From the NCBI GenBank assembly GCA_016000085.1, contig JAECRT010000001.1:154285-218284 (forward strand): a DNA stretch of 64,000 nucleotides, read 5' to 3'. This stretch comes from Sphingomonadaceae bacterium (GTDB taxonomy: Bacteria; Pseudomonadota; Alphaproteobacteria; Sphingomonadales; Sphingomonadaceae). A program made the translations under genes and the position numbers. Under the pieces are notes generated by a model. It saw only the letters and a program-made list of their open reading frames with translations, did not search any database and was not told the DNA's origin. This document shows positions 31,752 to 42,161 of the stretch, one piece after another. How positions within the stretch are numbered: position 1 is the stretch's first letter; the number at the start of each line of letters is the position of its first letter.

Positions 31752-34256
31752 TCAAATCGATGGCAGGCTCTGTGCCGCAAAGCCCCAGCCCTTGAGATCT
31801 TTTGCGCGTTTCCACAGCGTTTCCGCATCGTCGATGCTGAAGGGATGGGCATCTTTCATCTCGGCCAGTTCCTCCCAGTCTATCGGCACGGCGACGGGTG
31901 CTCCCGGTCGGGCGCGGGCGGAATAGGGCAGAATGGCGGTGCTGCCACGCTGGTTGCGCAGCCAGTCGATAAATATCCGGTCTTTGCGCTTGGCTTTACT
32001 CATGGTCGCGACGAAACGATCGGGTTCAGCGGCGCTGAGCGCCTGCGCAAAACGGGATGCGAAGTCCTTGTGTGTATTCCAGTCATGGCCCGGCGTCAGT
32101 GGCACGACGACATGCACGCCCTTGCCACCGGAGAGCATGGCGAAGGAGACGAGGCCGAGGTCGCTCAGGTGATCGCGAATATCATCGGCAGCCTGTCGCA
32201 CTTTCGCGAACGCCATAGCTTCATCCGGATCGAGGTCGAAGATCATGCGATCGGGCTTCTCTACGGCATCTGCTCGTGACGCCCAGCCGTGAAACTCTAT
32301 GGTCCCCATCTGCACGCAGGTCAGCAACCCGTCGCTATCCTCAACATAGATATAATCCTCCGATCCGCCGCCTTTCTCGCGGATCGCCACCTGATGAACA
32401 TGGTCGCCAAACGCCCCGCTGTCATGTTTCTGGAAAAAGCATTTCTTTGCGCGGCCCTGTGGGCATCGGACAAGGCTGATCGGCCTGTTCGCGGCGAAGG
32501 GCAACATCAGCGGCCCGATACGGGTATAATAGTCGGCAAGATCGCCTTTGGTCTGGCCGCTGTCGGGGAAAAGAATACGCTCTCTGCTGCTGATCTTCAC
32601 GCTACTTTCGGGGAGCGGCGCAGGTGCGGCCTTCTCCGGTTTTACGGACTTGGCCGGCTTGTCGGTGCGTAATCCAAGGAAGCTGCCATGCCGCACGCGC
32701 CCCTCGCCGGTGAACTCGGCGAAGGCCACTTCCGCAACCAGCATGGGCTTGATCCACTGGACGCTGCGCGCCTCCGCACCGGGAACTTCGGTCGGCATGG
32801 TGTCGATGGCGAGGGGCGCCATCGCAGCGGCGAGGTCGTCCATGGTCGCTGTGTCGAAGCCGGTGCCGACCTTTCCCTTATAGGCCAGCTTGCGTCCCTC
32901 ATGCTGCGCCAACAGCAGCGAGGAGAAAGCGCGGCCCTTGGCTTTGCTCTTTGTCCAGCCGATGACGACGAACTCCTGCCGCCGGGTACATTTCACCTTC
33001 ACCCAGTTGCGCGTGCGATCGCTGCGATAGGGGGCAGCGATGCGCTTGGCGATAATGCCTTCCTGCCCGGCTTCGCATAACGAGCGATAGAGTTTCTCAC
33101 CTGCACCGATAAGATGATCCGCGACATGGATAGGCGGTTGCGCATCGGCAAGCAGCGCTTCCAGTCGTTCCTTCCGCTCGATAGTGGTCAGCGGCTTGAG
33201 GTCCATGCCGTCGAGCGAGAGAAGGTCGAAGGCGAAGAACTGGAAAGGCGTATCGGCCCTTTGCGCGCCATGGCCGCGCTTCAAAACCGCCTGAAGTGCT
33301 GAAAAGCTGGGATTGCCGTCGTCGCCAAAAGCCACGATCTCGCCATCGATGAGCGCGGGCGGCAGGTCGAGCGCGGCAATGGCTTCCACCAGCGGACCGA
33401 ATTTTTCGGTCCAGTCGAGGCCGTTTCGCGTAAATAGATTCACCGTTTGGCCCTTGACTGCGATCATGGCGCGATAGCCGTCATATTTGATTTCGTGCAG
33501 CCACTCATTGCCGGTCGGCACATCGTCCACCAGCGTCGCAAGCTGTGGCTTGACGAACCGCGGCAAAGCGGCGGCGGTGGTCTTGGCTCTGGTTTTGACG
33601 CGCGCATTGTGCGTTTCGGCAGCCTGCATCTTGTCCGCAAAGGCCTTGCCCTTGGCGCCTTTGAGCGATTGCGTGCCACTGATGTCAGCCTTGATCTGCG
33701 CCATCGAACGGTCTGTCAGGACACTGGTGAGCGCGCGTTCGACCAGATCGTCGCTGTTGCTGGCATGACTGTCTTCGATTTTGCGCAGCAACCAGTTCTC
33801 GCGCTTCTCCTCCGGTCGGCCCTTCATGCGTACAAGCAGCCATTCGCCCTTCATCCGCTCACCATGAAGGATGAAGTGGAGGTGCCCATCTTCGAGATCC
33901 TCGACGCTCTTGCCTTCAATCGGCTCCCATGTGCCGCGATCCCACAGCATGACGCTGCCGCCGCCATATTCGCCCTTGGGGATATTCCCCTCAAAACTGC
34001 CATAGTCGATCGGGTGGTCTTCGGTGCGCACTGCCAGCCGCTTGTCGGCCGGATCGAGGCTCGGCCCCCTGGTCACGGCCCAGCTCTTGAGTACGCCGTC
34101 AATCTCCAGCCGAAAGTCCCAATGCAGTCGTGTCGCCGCATGCTTCTGCACAACGAAACTGTTACCCGCGGTTTTCGCGCGCTTGCCCTTGGGTTCCCCC
34201 GTCCGGGTAAAATCGCGCTTGGCATTGTAGCGGGCCAGAGGATCAACCGTGGCCAT
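31752..34256 (-). CDS. ligD: DNA ligase D (phosphoesterase-ligase-polymerase)
   Basis: N-terminal PE domain (FVVQKHAATRLHWDFRLEIDGVLKSWAVTRGPSLDP), ligase motif I KYDGYRAM, C-terminal polymerase (MIFDLDPDEAMAF..LSGGKGVHVVVPL). Confidence 0.96.
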   Translation of the reverse strand: MATVDPLARYNAKRDFTRTGEPKGKRAKTAGNSFVVQKHAATRLHWDFRLEIDGVLKSWAVTRGPSLDPADKRLAVRTEDHPIDYGSFEGNIPKGEYGGGSVMLWDRGTWEPIEGKSVEDLEDGHLHFILHGERMKGEWLLVRMKGRPEEKRENWLLRKIEDSHASNSDDLVERALTSVLTDRSMAQIKADISGTQSLKGAKGKAFADKMQAAETHNARVKTRAKTTAAALPRFVKPQLATLVDDVPTGNEWLHEIKYDGYRAMIAVKGQTVNLFTRNGLDWTEKFGPLVEAIAALDLPPALIDGEIVAFGDDGNPSFSALQAVLKRGHGAQRADTPFQFFAFDLLSLDGMDLKPLTTIERKERLEALLADAQPPIHVADHLIGAGEKLYRSLCEAGQEGIIAKRIAAPYRSDRTRNWVKVKCTRRQEFVVIGWTKSKAKGRAFSSLLLAQHEGRKLAYKGKVGTGFDTATMDDLAAAMAPLAIDTMPTEVPGAEARSVQWIKPMLVAEVAFAEFTGEGRVRHGSFLGLRTDKPAKSVKPEKAAPAPLPESSVKISSRERILFPDSGQTKGDLADYYTRIGPLMLPFAANRPISLVRCPQGRAKKCFFQKHDSGAFGDHVHQVAIREKGGGSEDYIYVEDSDGLLTCVQMGTIEFHGWASRADAVEKPDRMIFDLDPDEAMAFAKVRQAADDIRDHLSDLGLVSFAMLSGGKGVHVVVPLTPGHDWNTHKDFASRFAQALSAAEPDRFVATMSKAKRKDRIFIDWLRNQRGSTAILPYSARARPGAPVAVPIDWEELAEMKDAHPFSIDDAETLWKRAKDLKGWGFAAQSLPSI

Positions 34257-34258
34257 CA

Positions 34259-34396
34259 CTAATTCCTGTTCCCTGAAGCGGCGATGCCGATGACAGCGGC
34301 CAGCCGGATAGGCGTCGTCGTCAGATTGCGAACGTCGCCCTTGAGAATGGGACCATCGATCAAGTGCAAGGGCATGTCAGGATCGCGCAGCATCAT
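34259..34396 (-). CDS. Putative 45-aa small protein between ku and ligD (MMLRDPDMPLHLIDGPILKGDVRNLTTTPIRLAAVIGIAASGNRN)
   Basis: ATG overlaps the ku stop (ATGA, 34393-34396); stop TAG at 34259-34261 lies 2 nt before the ligD ATG at 34256. Below the size cutoff of the supplied ORF track. Confidence 0.45.
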   Translation of the reverse strand: MMLRDPDMPLHLIDGPILKGDVRNLTTTPIRLAAVIGIAASGNRN

Positions 34397-35253
34397 GCGC
34401 TCTTGCGCCTGGGGGCAGCCTTTTTAGGCGTTGCCTTCTTTGCCGCCGGGGGCTTGCGCGCGCCCTCGCCCGCCGATTTCTTGAGCGCCGCCATCAGATC
34501 GATGACGTTGCCTCCCGTGCGACCTGCGGGCTCCTCATCAACATCTTCGATGATGCGCTTGCCCTTGGCCTTTTTCTTCTTGTCGATCAGCCGGTGGAGC
34601 GCGTCGACATAGCGGTCGCGGAACTCTTCCGGTTTGAACGGCGCGGTGCGTTTATCGATGATGCTCGTGGCAAGGTCCAGCATCTCCTCGTCCGCCGTAT
34701 CGTCTGGCAAACCGCGAAAATAGGTTTGGGCTTTCGTGACTTCGTCGGCATAGCGCAGCACTTCGAGCACAAGGCCGCGACCACAGGGTTTGAGCGAAAC
34801 AAGCTGCTCCCGGCCGCGGACGGATAATTGGCCCAGGCCGACCTTCTTCGTCTGGCGCAAAGCGTCACGCAGCACGGCATAGGCTTCCTCCGCCAAGTCA
34901 TCGGCAGGCACCACGAAATAGGGCTTTTCATAATAAAGAACGTCGATCGCGTCAGCGGCCACGAACTGGACCAGATCGAGCGTCTTGCGACTTTCGATTT
35001 TTACGGCCTCAATCTCCTCTTGTTCCAGCAAGACGTAGTTGCCCTTGGACAATTCGAAACCCTTGAGGATCTCATCCCGGTCGACAGGGCCGACGCCAGT
35101 CACGACTTTCTCATAATGGATGGGTTTGCCGGTCGGTTCGTGGATTTGCCGAAAGCTGACGGCTGCACCGGATTTGGTGGCTGGATAGACCTCCACCGGA
35201 ATGGATACGAGCGCCAGTTTGATCTGGCCTTGCCAATATGCGCGTGCGGGCAT
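34393..35253 (-). CDS. ku: Non-homologous end joining protein Ku
   Basis: MPARAYWQGQIKLALVSIPVEVYPATKSGAAVSFRQIHEPTGKPIHYEKVVTGVG. Confidence 0.96.
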   Translation of the reverse strand: MPARAYWQGQIKLALVSIPVEVYPATKSGAAVSFRQIHEPTGKPIHYEKVVTGVGPVDRDEILKGFELSKGNYVLLEQEEIEAVKIESRKTLDLVQFVAADAIDVLYYEKPYFVVPADDLAEEAYAVLRDALRQTKKVGLGQLSVRGREQLVSLKPCGRGLVLEVLRYADEVTKAQTYFRGLPDDTADEEMLDLATSIIDKRTAPFKPEEFRDRYVDALHRLIDKKKKAKGKRIIEDVDEEPAGRTGGNVIDLMAALKKSAGEGARKPPAAKKATPKKAAPRRKSA

Positions 35254-35341
35254 CGAGAACCTCCGCGCTATCAGCGTGTGGAGAAGGCGTTGGTTCCTGC
35301 AACGGCAATATCAATCGCGATTTCGCTGGCGACCATATAGA

Positions 35342-37558
35342 TCAGGCGATCGTCACTATTCGTGCGCTCCCGCCATGTGGCATGGGCTTGACGACGACCT
35401 GATCGCCCATTCGGTCGAATGCTATATCAACCTTGGAAGCCCCGATGCCCAGGCTCCGGATCGTCAGGCTGTGGAGGAAATGCGGCAGTCCTGGCTTGTG
35501 AAATGATATCTGCTCTGCCGCGACATCAAATCGCAGTCCAAGGCTGGACTCGATCAGCGCAAGGGGCGCTGCGGCCGACCAAGCCTGTGGACTACAAGCC
35601 ACCGGATAGAAGGTCGGCCCTTGAGAGCGGCGACGCGGGAAGCCGCAGAACAGTTCGGGCAAGCGCATCATGTCGACATAGGTCGCGGCGGCGAATAGCC
35701 CTTCAAATATCTGGGCTGCCTCACGCTGATAGCCATAGCGGGAAAAGCCCCCCGCAATCAGCGCATTATCATGGGGCCAGATCGAGCCATTATGATAGCT
35801 CATCGGATTATAGAGCTTTTCAGTCGAAGCGATCGTGCGGACGCCCCAACCCGAAAAAGATGCTGGGGCCATCAGCGTGCGAACCACGGCTTCGGCGCGT
35901 TCCGCCCGCGCCAGCCCGGTATAAAGGACATGGCCCGCATTGGATGAGCGCACGCGGCACGGCCTCTTGTCGCCATCCAGCGCAATCACATAGGTGCCTA
36001 GCTCCGCGTCGAAAAAGGCGGTGTCGAAACGGTCACGCAGCCGAGCGGCGCGATCCCGATAATCCGCAGCGCGCCCGTCATCACCCACTGCGCGAAATAG
36101 CGCTTCGGCCGCCTGCCAGGCGCCATAGACATAGGCCTGGACTTCGGCGAGAGCGATCGGACCGCGCGCTATGCTGCCGTCGGCGTGGAAGATCGAATCA
36201 TGACTGTCCTTCCACCCTTGATTTTGCAGACCCTGATCGGTCAACCGACCATATTCGACGAAGCCATCGCCATCACGGTCGCCATGCACATCGATCCACG
36301 AAAGCGCTGCGTCGATATGCGGGAGGATCGTTGTCAGAAAGGCGATGTCGCCGGTGCGTTCGAGATAGGCACCGGCCAGCATCACGAAAAGCGGCGTGGA
36401 ATCGATACTGCCATAATAATGACGGAATGGCACTTCGCCCAATTCCGCCATTTCGCCATGGCGTACCTCATGCAATATCTTGCCTGGTTCGGCATCGGCC
36501 GCCGGGTCAAAGCTGGTTGCCTGATGCGCGGCCAGATATCCCAGCACGCCGCGGCTGATCTCCGGGTCCATCCATAGGGTTTCGAGCGCGGTGATGATGG
36601 CATCTCGGCCGAACACCGTGCTGAACCAAGGGATGCCGGCGTAGGGATAGGGGCCAAATTCGGTATCGGTCGAAAGCATTGAAATGTCGGCGACCGAGCG
36701 ACGCGCAACTTCGTTGAACAGGTCGTTGGACGAATGAAGGGTCGCCCCCCGTTGACGCGCCGCCTGCAACGTCTGCATCGCTTCGCGCAGGGATTTCAGG
36801 AAATGCTTCGGCAGCGGGTCGCTGATTTCAACCCGGCTGCAACAAATACGGGTGAACAGGGCGCAGCGCTGGCCGGGCGGCACCGTCACTTCGAAGCGCG
36901 CGTGGTTGTCAGTCAACTCGGTGGGCATTGGATCGAAATGCAGATGGGTCTGTCGTTCGCGATCGTCCCGCCCGATATAGCCTAGCAGAACGTCTGATGG
37001 GCCGACCTGCGCCTCCCGCATTGTCCCGCGGCGCAAGCGGGTCATGCCGCGAATTTCGAACAGATCGGCAAAGTCGGCGACAAAGCTGAGATCTATGCTG
37101 ATCTGGTGCATTTCAGTGTCGAAATTGCGTACGGTGATCCTTTCGTACAACGCGTCTTTCCAGAGGAAGCGTGTGCGACGCAAATGAATCAAGTCATGCA
37201 ACACAGCGACCCGGCCATCGTCGCCGAAGAAATCGGGGTTGGCGAGATCACAGGTCAGCATCGCATTATCGTCGCGCAGTGCCGAACTCAGCAGGATCGG
37301 CCGCATCCCGTTTACCGTGAGATAAAGGTGAGAAAGATGCCGGGTGTCGCGATGGTACAACCCTTCTGGACTGCCCGGCCCGGAAATGGCGTCGCCGCTA
37401 TGGTCGAACACGGCGAAGCTGTCGCCATGTTTGAGCGTGCGCGGCCTGCGTTCGTGGAGCGAGGCGGTCGCCGGGATGAAAAATTGGGTTTGCGCCTGGG
37501 ACAGCGCCTGCCCCCCAGCGATGCCGGGCGCTTCGGGCTGGGGCTGTATCAGCGTCAT
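35342..37558 (-). CDS. Amylo-alpha-1,6-glucosidase / glycogen-debranching-like protein
   Basis: TLKHGDSFAVFDHSGDAISGPGSPEGLYHRDTRHLSHLYLTVNG; GIPWFSTVFGRDAIITALETLW. Confidence 0.9.
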   Translation of the reverse strand: MTLIQPQPEAPGIAGGQALSQAQTQFFIPATASLHERRPRTLKHGDSFAVFDHSGDAISGPGSPEGLYHRDTRHLSHLYLTVNGMRPILLSSALRDDNAMLTCDLANPDFFGDDGRVAVLHDLIHLRRTRFLWKDALYERITVRNFDTEMHQISIDLSFVADFADLFEIRGMTRLRRGTMREAQVGPSDVLLGYIGRDDRERQTHLHFDPMPTELTDNHARFEVTVPPGQRCALFTRICCSRVEISDPLPKHFLKSLREAMQTLQAARQRGATLHSSNDLFNEVARRSVADISMLSTDTEFGPYPYAGIPWFSTVFGRDAIITALETLWMDPEISRGVLGYLAAHQATSFDPAADAEPGKILHEVRHGEMAELGEVPFRHYYGSIDSTPLFVMLAGAYLERTGDIAFLTTILPHIDAALSWIDVHGDRDGDGFVEYGRLTDQGLQNQGWKDSHDSIFHADGSIARGPIALAEVQAYVYGAWQAAEALFRAVGDDGRAADYRDRAARLRDRFDTAFFDAELGTYVIALDGDKRPCRVRSSNAGHVLYTGLARAERAEAVVRTLMAPASFSGWGVRTIASTEKLYNPMSYHNGSIWPHDNALIAGGFSRYGYQREAAQIFEGLFAAATYVDMMRLPELFCGFPRRRSQGPTFYPVACSPQAWSAAAPLALIESSLGLRFDVAAEQISFHKPGLPHFLHSLTIRSLGIGASKVDIAFDRMGDQVVVKPMPHGGSARIVTIA

Positions 37559-37566
37559 GGAGTCTC

Positions 37567-38661
37567 CTATGCGACGATCTGGAGTTCGGCGTCTTCGCCG
37601 CGCTGGCGGCGCAGCCGGGCCGCGTCCGTACGGGCGCCAGGCAGTTCATGGTACAACGCGACATAGTCTGCCGCCATCCGCTCCGCCGTGAAGCGTGTGT
37701 CAAATGCGCCACGCACCCGGGCGCGGTCGAGATGCGGCAAGGCCGCGACCGCTGCCACGGCTTCATCTTCGCTATCGACGATGAAACCCGATACGCCATG
37801 CTCGATCACTTCAGGCACTGATCCGCATCGGAACGCAATCACAGGCGTCGCACAGGCCATCGCCTCGATCATCACCAGGCCAAAGGGTTCTGGCCAATCA
37901 ATGGGAAACAGCAACGCGCTCGCCTGACCCAGGAATTGCGCCTTTTGCTGTTCATTGATCTCGCCGATATATTCTACATTGGGATAGCGATCGACCAGCG
38001 GGGCGATCTCGCTTTCCCAATAAGCCCGATCCACATTGTCGATCTTGGCCGCGATCTTGAGGTTCAGGCCCGATCGCGCAGCGATGCGGATCGCGCGGTC
38101 TGGCCGCTTCTCGGGCGATATGCGGCCCAGAAACGCGAGATAATTCTCGCCCGCGCCCAATCGCGGCGCCAGCAGGTCGGCAGGTAGGCCATGGTAGATT
38201 GTCCCGCCCCAATTGACCGGTGGCATAGGTAACCGTTGATGGTCGGAAATCGACACCAGACTGTGCTCGGGAAAGGCCCGGTAAAAGGGTGGCAAGTCGG
38301 GCAGATCAAGCCGTCCGTGCAAGGTGGTGACGGTGCGCCCGATAAAATCCTGAGCCATCGGCAAATGGAGCATGTCGATATGAAAGTGCAGCGCATCGAA
38401 TTCATCGGCGCGGCGACGAACCTGCTCCAGCATTATCATATGATAGGGAATGGTATCGACCACAGCCGGATTCAGGCGAAGCGCCATGTCGGTAATCGGC
38501 ACCAGTTCGGCACTGGTCTGCGAATCGCCACTGGCGAACAGGGTGACACTATGACCCTGGCGAACAAGTTCTTCGGTCAGATAGGAAACGATCCGTTCGG
38601 TACCACCATAGAGCCTGGGAGGGACGCTTTCGGCCAATGGGGCAATTTGCGCGATCTTCAT
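37567..38661 (-). CDS. Glycosyltransferase family 4 protein
   Basis: PPRLYGGTERIVSYLTEELVRQGHSVTLFASGDSQT; GRISPEKRPDRAIRIA; EPFGLVMIEAMACATPVIAFRCGSVPEVI. Confidence 0.93.
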   Translation of the reverse strand: MKIAQIAPLAESVPPRLYGGTERIVSYLTEELVRQGHSVTLFASGDSQTSAELVPITDMALRLNPAVVDTIPYHMIMLEQVRRRADEFDALHFHIDMLHLPMAQDFIGRTVTTLHGRLDLPDLPPFYRAFPEHSLVSISDHQRLPMPPVNWGGTIYHGLPADLLAPRLGAGENYLAFLGRISPEKRPDRAIRIAARSGLNLKIAAKIDNVDRAYWESEIAPLVDRYPNVEYIGEINEQQKAQFLGQASALLFPIDWPEPFGLVMIEAMACATPVIAFRCGSVPEVIEHGVSGFIVDSEDEAVAAVAALPHLDRARVRGAFDTRFTAERMAADYVALYHELPGARTDAARLRRQRGEDAELQIVA

Positions 38662-39039
38662 ACAGGCATTCCTCTCAATCGAGTGAAGCCCTCCGTTCCC
38701 CGACCTGCGGTAGGCTGCCTTGCTATAATGCGTTCAGATGCGGGCTAGTTTCATGAAAGGAAGTGTTTCGTCGCAATTCCTGAAAATGAACGCGTGACGG
38801 CTAACAAATACCGACTTTCAGTATGGCATTGAACGATAGCTTTTATGATTTTCCCGGTTTTCTAAGAAACCGATTTGGTGACCCGCCACGCTCGAATGAG
38901 GTGGCGCGGGAACGACGTCCGCATGGACCAGAGCCTTAACGCCGAATGTGCTGACACAGCCAGCGCATACATGATCATGAACAGGCCGACCATTTTCATA
39001 ATCTAATTTCAAGGAGATACAAACCGAAAGGAGTTTTTG

Positions 39040-40269
39040 ATGTCGCACATTCAGTCCATGGCGCGTGAATGGAAGCTCGAATGGCGACAGGGTGTAACCG
39101 CCTTGTTGGCGGGATCGCTGGGCTATTCCCTCTATTCCGCGATATCGAGCCTGTTCGTCGAGCCGTTGCAGCATCAATTCGGCTGGTCGCGCGGCGATAT
39201 CGCGTTCGTACACAGCTTCGGCCTCATTACCGCGTTCATCGCACCCGTCATTGGCCGCCTGACGGATCATTATGGCGTCCGTCCCGTCCTTTCAGTGGGG
39301 CTGGTCCTGACCGCCACCGGGTATCTGCTGCTCTCCTTGATGCAGGGTTCGCTCAGCTATTATTATCTGGCCTATTTCGTGCTGTCGCTGTCCGGCATGG
39401 CGACTACCGGGATAACGGTCACTCGCATCCTGAGCGGGGCGTTCGAGCGTACGCGCGGCACAGCGCTGGCGATCGGACGATCCGGCCTGGCCGTGGCGGG
39501 CGCGTTAATGCCGATGCTGTTGTTCCCGGTGATCGTCCATTTCGGGTCCGCCGGTGGCTTTTTGCTGCTCGCGGCTTTTATCCTGCTGATCCCGCTCCCT
39601 TTGACCTTGTTCTGGCTGCCGCGGGCGCGCCGGATTGCTGCCACTGCGACAAGCAAGCCGCTTGCCAAGGCAGACCCATGGCGTGTTTTGCTCGCCAAAC
39701 CAAAGGTCCGCATCCTGATCGCCGCGTCGGTCTTCAATTATGTGCCGGTGGTCGCGTTGCTGTCGCAAATGAAGCCGTTGGCGATCGAGAAGGGGTTGGA
39801 TACGCTGGCCGCCGTCGGCGCGGTATCGGTGATGGGGACGGCGGCGGCTTTGGGCGCTTTGTTCAGCGGTGTGCTGGTTGATCGCTTCTGGGCGCCGGCT
39901 GTGGCGTTCATCCTTAACCTCGCGCCTGCCATAGGATGTTTGTTCCTGCTGCAGAGCGACGTGTCGCCGGTGCTATTCTACGGCGCGGTGCTGATGATCG
40001 GCCTGGGTCAGGGCGCGGAGATCGACATCGTCGCGTTCATGATCGCGCGTTATTTCGGGTTGCGCAGCTATGCCACGATCTACAGCCTCTCCACTATGTG
40101 CATCGCATTGGGGGTTGCGCTAGGCGCCAGCCTGATCGGCCGCGCTTATGACCATTTCGGCAACTACGATGTCGCGATCATGGCAGCGTCCGCGTCCTTC
40201 GCGGTCGCCGCTCTCTGTTATCTGGCGATGGGGCGCTACCCGACGGCCGAAGAGAGTGCGATGGATTGA
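39040..40269 (+). CDS. MFS transporter
   Basis: 12-TM pattern; APVIGRLTDHYGVRPVLSVGLVLTATGYLLL. SD AAAGGAG upstream of ATG 39040. Confidence 0.92.
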   Translation: MSHIQSMAREWKLEWRQGVTALLAGSLGYSLYSAISSLFVEPLQHQFGWSRGDIAFVHSFGLITAFIAPVIGRLTDHYGVRPVLSVGLVLTATGYLLLSLMQGSLSYYYLAYFVLSLSGMATTGITVTRILSGAFERTRGTALAIGRSGLAVAGALMPMLLFPVIVHFGSAGGFLLLAAFILLIPLPLTLFWLPRARRIAATATSKPLAKADPWRVLLAKPKVRILIAASVFNYVPVVALLSQMKPLAIEKGLDTLAAVGAVSVMGTAAALGALFSGVLVDRFWAPAVAFILNLAPAIGCLFLLQSDVSPVLFYGAVLMIGLGQGAEIDIVAFMIARYFGLRSYATIYSLSTMCIALGVALGASLIGRAYDHFGNYDVAIMAASASFAVAALCYLAMGRYPTAEESAMD

Positions 40270-40296
40270 CCGGACGCTATGCCCGCCCGTCCGGCA

Positions 40297-41307
40297 TCAA
40301 TGCTGGGGACGGATGAAGGTCGCCGTGCCGTGGTCGGAGGCGACATAGACCGGATCACCGACCTTCACGAGTTCCGGTATTTCCGCCAAGGCGAGCGGCA
40401 TCCCGGTCAGTCTTCCGCGCGTGATGCGGCAGAAAGTATCCTCATCAATGCGGAACGTGCGCTGCGCGCCTTCCTCCGTCGTAACGGTGATCGCGCAGGG
40501 ATCGATCGCGGCGACTTTACCCACGGTGGGGATATTGCCCGACATCGGCATACCGCGAATGTCCATCGACAACCGGAAATAGCGATCCGATCGGTTGGCA
40601 AGGCCGCTGTGCGGCGTTTCCATGCTGAAGATCAGCACATCGCCGGGCTGATATACCGTGCGGCGCCACGCATTCGCTGGGATTGCGTCCTCGGCAATAC
40701 CCTCCGGCGGCCGGGGGAAATCGTTCATGCGCGGGCGGTGCATGCCTTCGGCCAGCGCCAGTCCGCCCGTCGCCTCGTCGATCATGACGAGCGGTATCCA
40801 GCAGATTTTGAGTGGCAAGCCCTTGTTGTTGGGTCCGTCGCAATGGATGAAATTGAACCGCTTGCCCGCCCGACCACTGCCCGGCGGCAACGCGTGATAT
40901 TCAGTGTTCGGTACCCAGAAGACATCATCGCCGAAGAGTTCGGAAAAAAATGCGCGGATGTTGGGTTCAACCACGAACCTGTTGCGCGGATAGCGGGCCA
41001 TCAGCGGGTCGGTGCCCGGCGTCCCATCGTTGCGGATCGGGAAATTGTCGAGGGATGCGCCATTGTAAACCGCCGCGTCGGTTCGGTCGGGATCGATAAC
41101 GCCCACTTCGTTCAGTACGTCGAGATAGACCGACCTAAGACGACCGATTGCAGCCTTATCCAACACGTCGCGGAAGAACCAATAACCGTCGCGTTCCCAA
41201 GCAGCCGCAAGCCCCGCAGCATCGCCCAACAGGTGGTTCGATACCGTCAACTCGCGCATCGGAAGGGTATCTGCAAATTCGGATGTGATCATGTCGGTCA
41301 TGGTCAT
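40297..41307 (-). CDS. Phytanoyl-CoA dioxygenase (PhyH) family protein with C-terminal extension
   Basis: RDGYWFFRDVLDKAAIGRLRSVY; Fe-binding FIHCDG and METPHSG. Confidence 0.82.
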   Translation of the reverse strand: MTMTDMITSEFADTLPMRELTVSNHLLGDAAGLAAAWERDGYWFFRDVLDKAAIGRLRSVYLDVLNEVGVIDPDRTDAAVYNGASLDNFPIRNDGTPGTDPLMARYPRNRFVVEPNIRAFFSELFGDDVFWVPNTEYHALPPGSGRAGKRFNFIHCDGPNNKGLPLKICWIPLVMIDEATGGLALAEGMHRPRMNDFPRPPEGIAEDAIPANAWRRTVYQPGDVLIFSMETPHSGLANRSDRYFRLSMDIRGMPMSGNIPTVGKVAAIDPCAITVTTEEGAQRTFRIDEDTFCRITRGRLTGMPLALAEIPELVKVGDPVYVASDHGTATFIRPQH

Positions 41308-42156
41308 TCTTTCGCTGGCTCTGCCGGTCGCGCCGATGCGCGCCCCAAGACCGGCACCGGCGCCTTCGATCAGAAGTGGAAACGTGCCGTCGCTCCATAA
41401 GTACGCGGCGTGCCGGGCGAATGGGAATTATAGCCCAGCGTATTGGTGTTGCTCAGGAGATAGGAATAATGCTCGTTGGTGAGGTTTTTCACGAATAAGG
41501 ACAATCGGAAATTGGACCCCGCGATGTTCGACCAACCGGCATCCAGATTGACGAGATGCCAACCTTTTACTTCGGTAAAACCGCGGACGTAACTGTCGTT
41601 CCCGTTGAAACTGTCGATGTGATAATAGCTCACGCCAAAGGACAAATCGCCGTTCGACTTGTCCATCGGCACGAGATAGCGCGCGCCCAGTGTGTAGGTG
41701 TTGCGCGGCGCACGGGCGAAAGGCGCATTGGATAGATCGGTGCCGCTGAACGGATCGGCAAAATCCTGATATTTGGCATTCGTATAGGCATAGTTCGCCG
41801 ACAATTCGATCGATGCTATTGGGCGGAACAATGCTTCGACTTCGATGCCCCAAATTCTCGCGCCGCCAGCATTTGCCGTAACAGTCGTATTCGGAATGGT
41901 CGTGACGTCGGTCAGCAACCGCTGGATATTTTTATACTTGGCATAATAGCCCGCAAGATTGGTCCGCAGGAACATGTTGCCCGGCCGCCAGTCGCCCTTG
42001 AACCCCAGTTCGATATCGTCGACCGTTTCCGGGCTGAATGTCCGCGCCAGACCGGCCTGGGTCGCGGCGCGCGCGCCATAACCACCCGTACGATAGCCAT
42101 GCCGGTGCGCGGCGTAGAGAAGATGATCGCGATCGAACCGATATTCCAGACTAACG

Positions 42157-42161
42157 TTATA
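42157..42161. repeat. TTATA direct repeat, left flank of the IS element
   Basis: Identical to 43331-43335; consistent with target duplication at a TA-rich site. Confidence 0.7.

Noticed and set aside
24000-38700. Possible EcfG general-stress regulon (GGAAC-N16/17-CGTT) upstream of ku/ligD, KGG protein and GT4
   Set aside because: Several GTTCC/GGAAC matches were inspected, but none had a correctly spaced CGTT partner.
38966-39006. Plus-strand MIMNRPTIFII* mini-ORF upstream of the MFS gene, resembling the start of the GGDEF response regulator at 1923
   Set aside because: About 27 nt of similarity (23/27 by eye) is too short to call a gene remnant or leader peptide.
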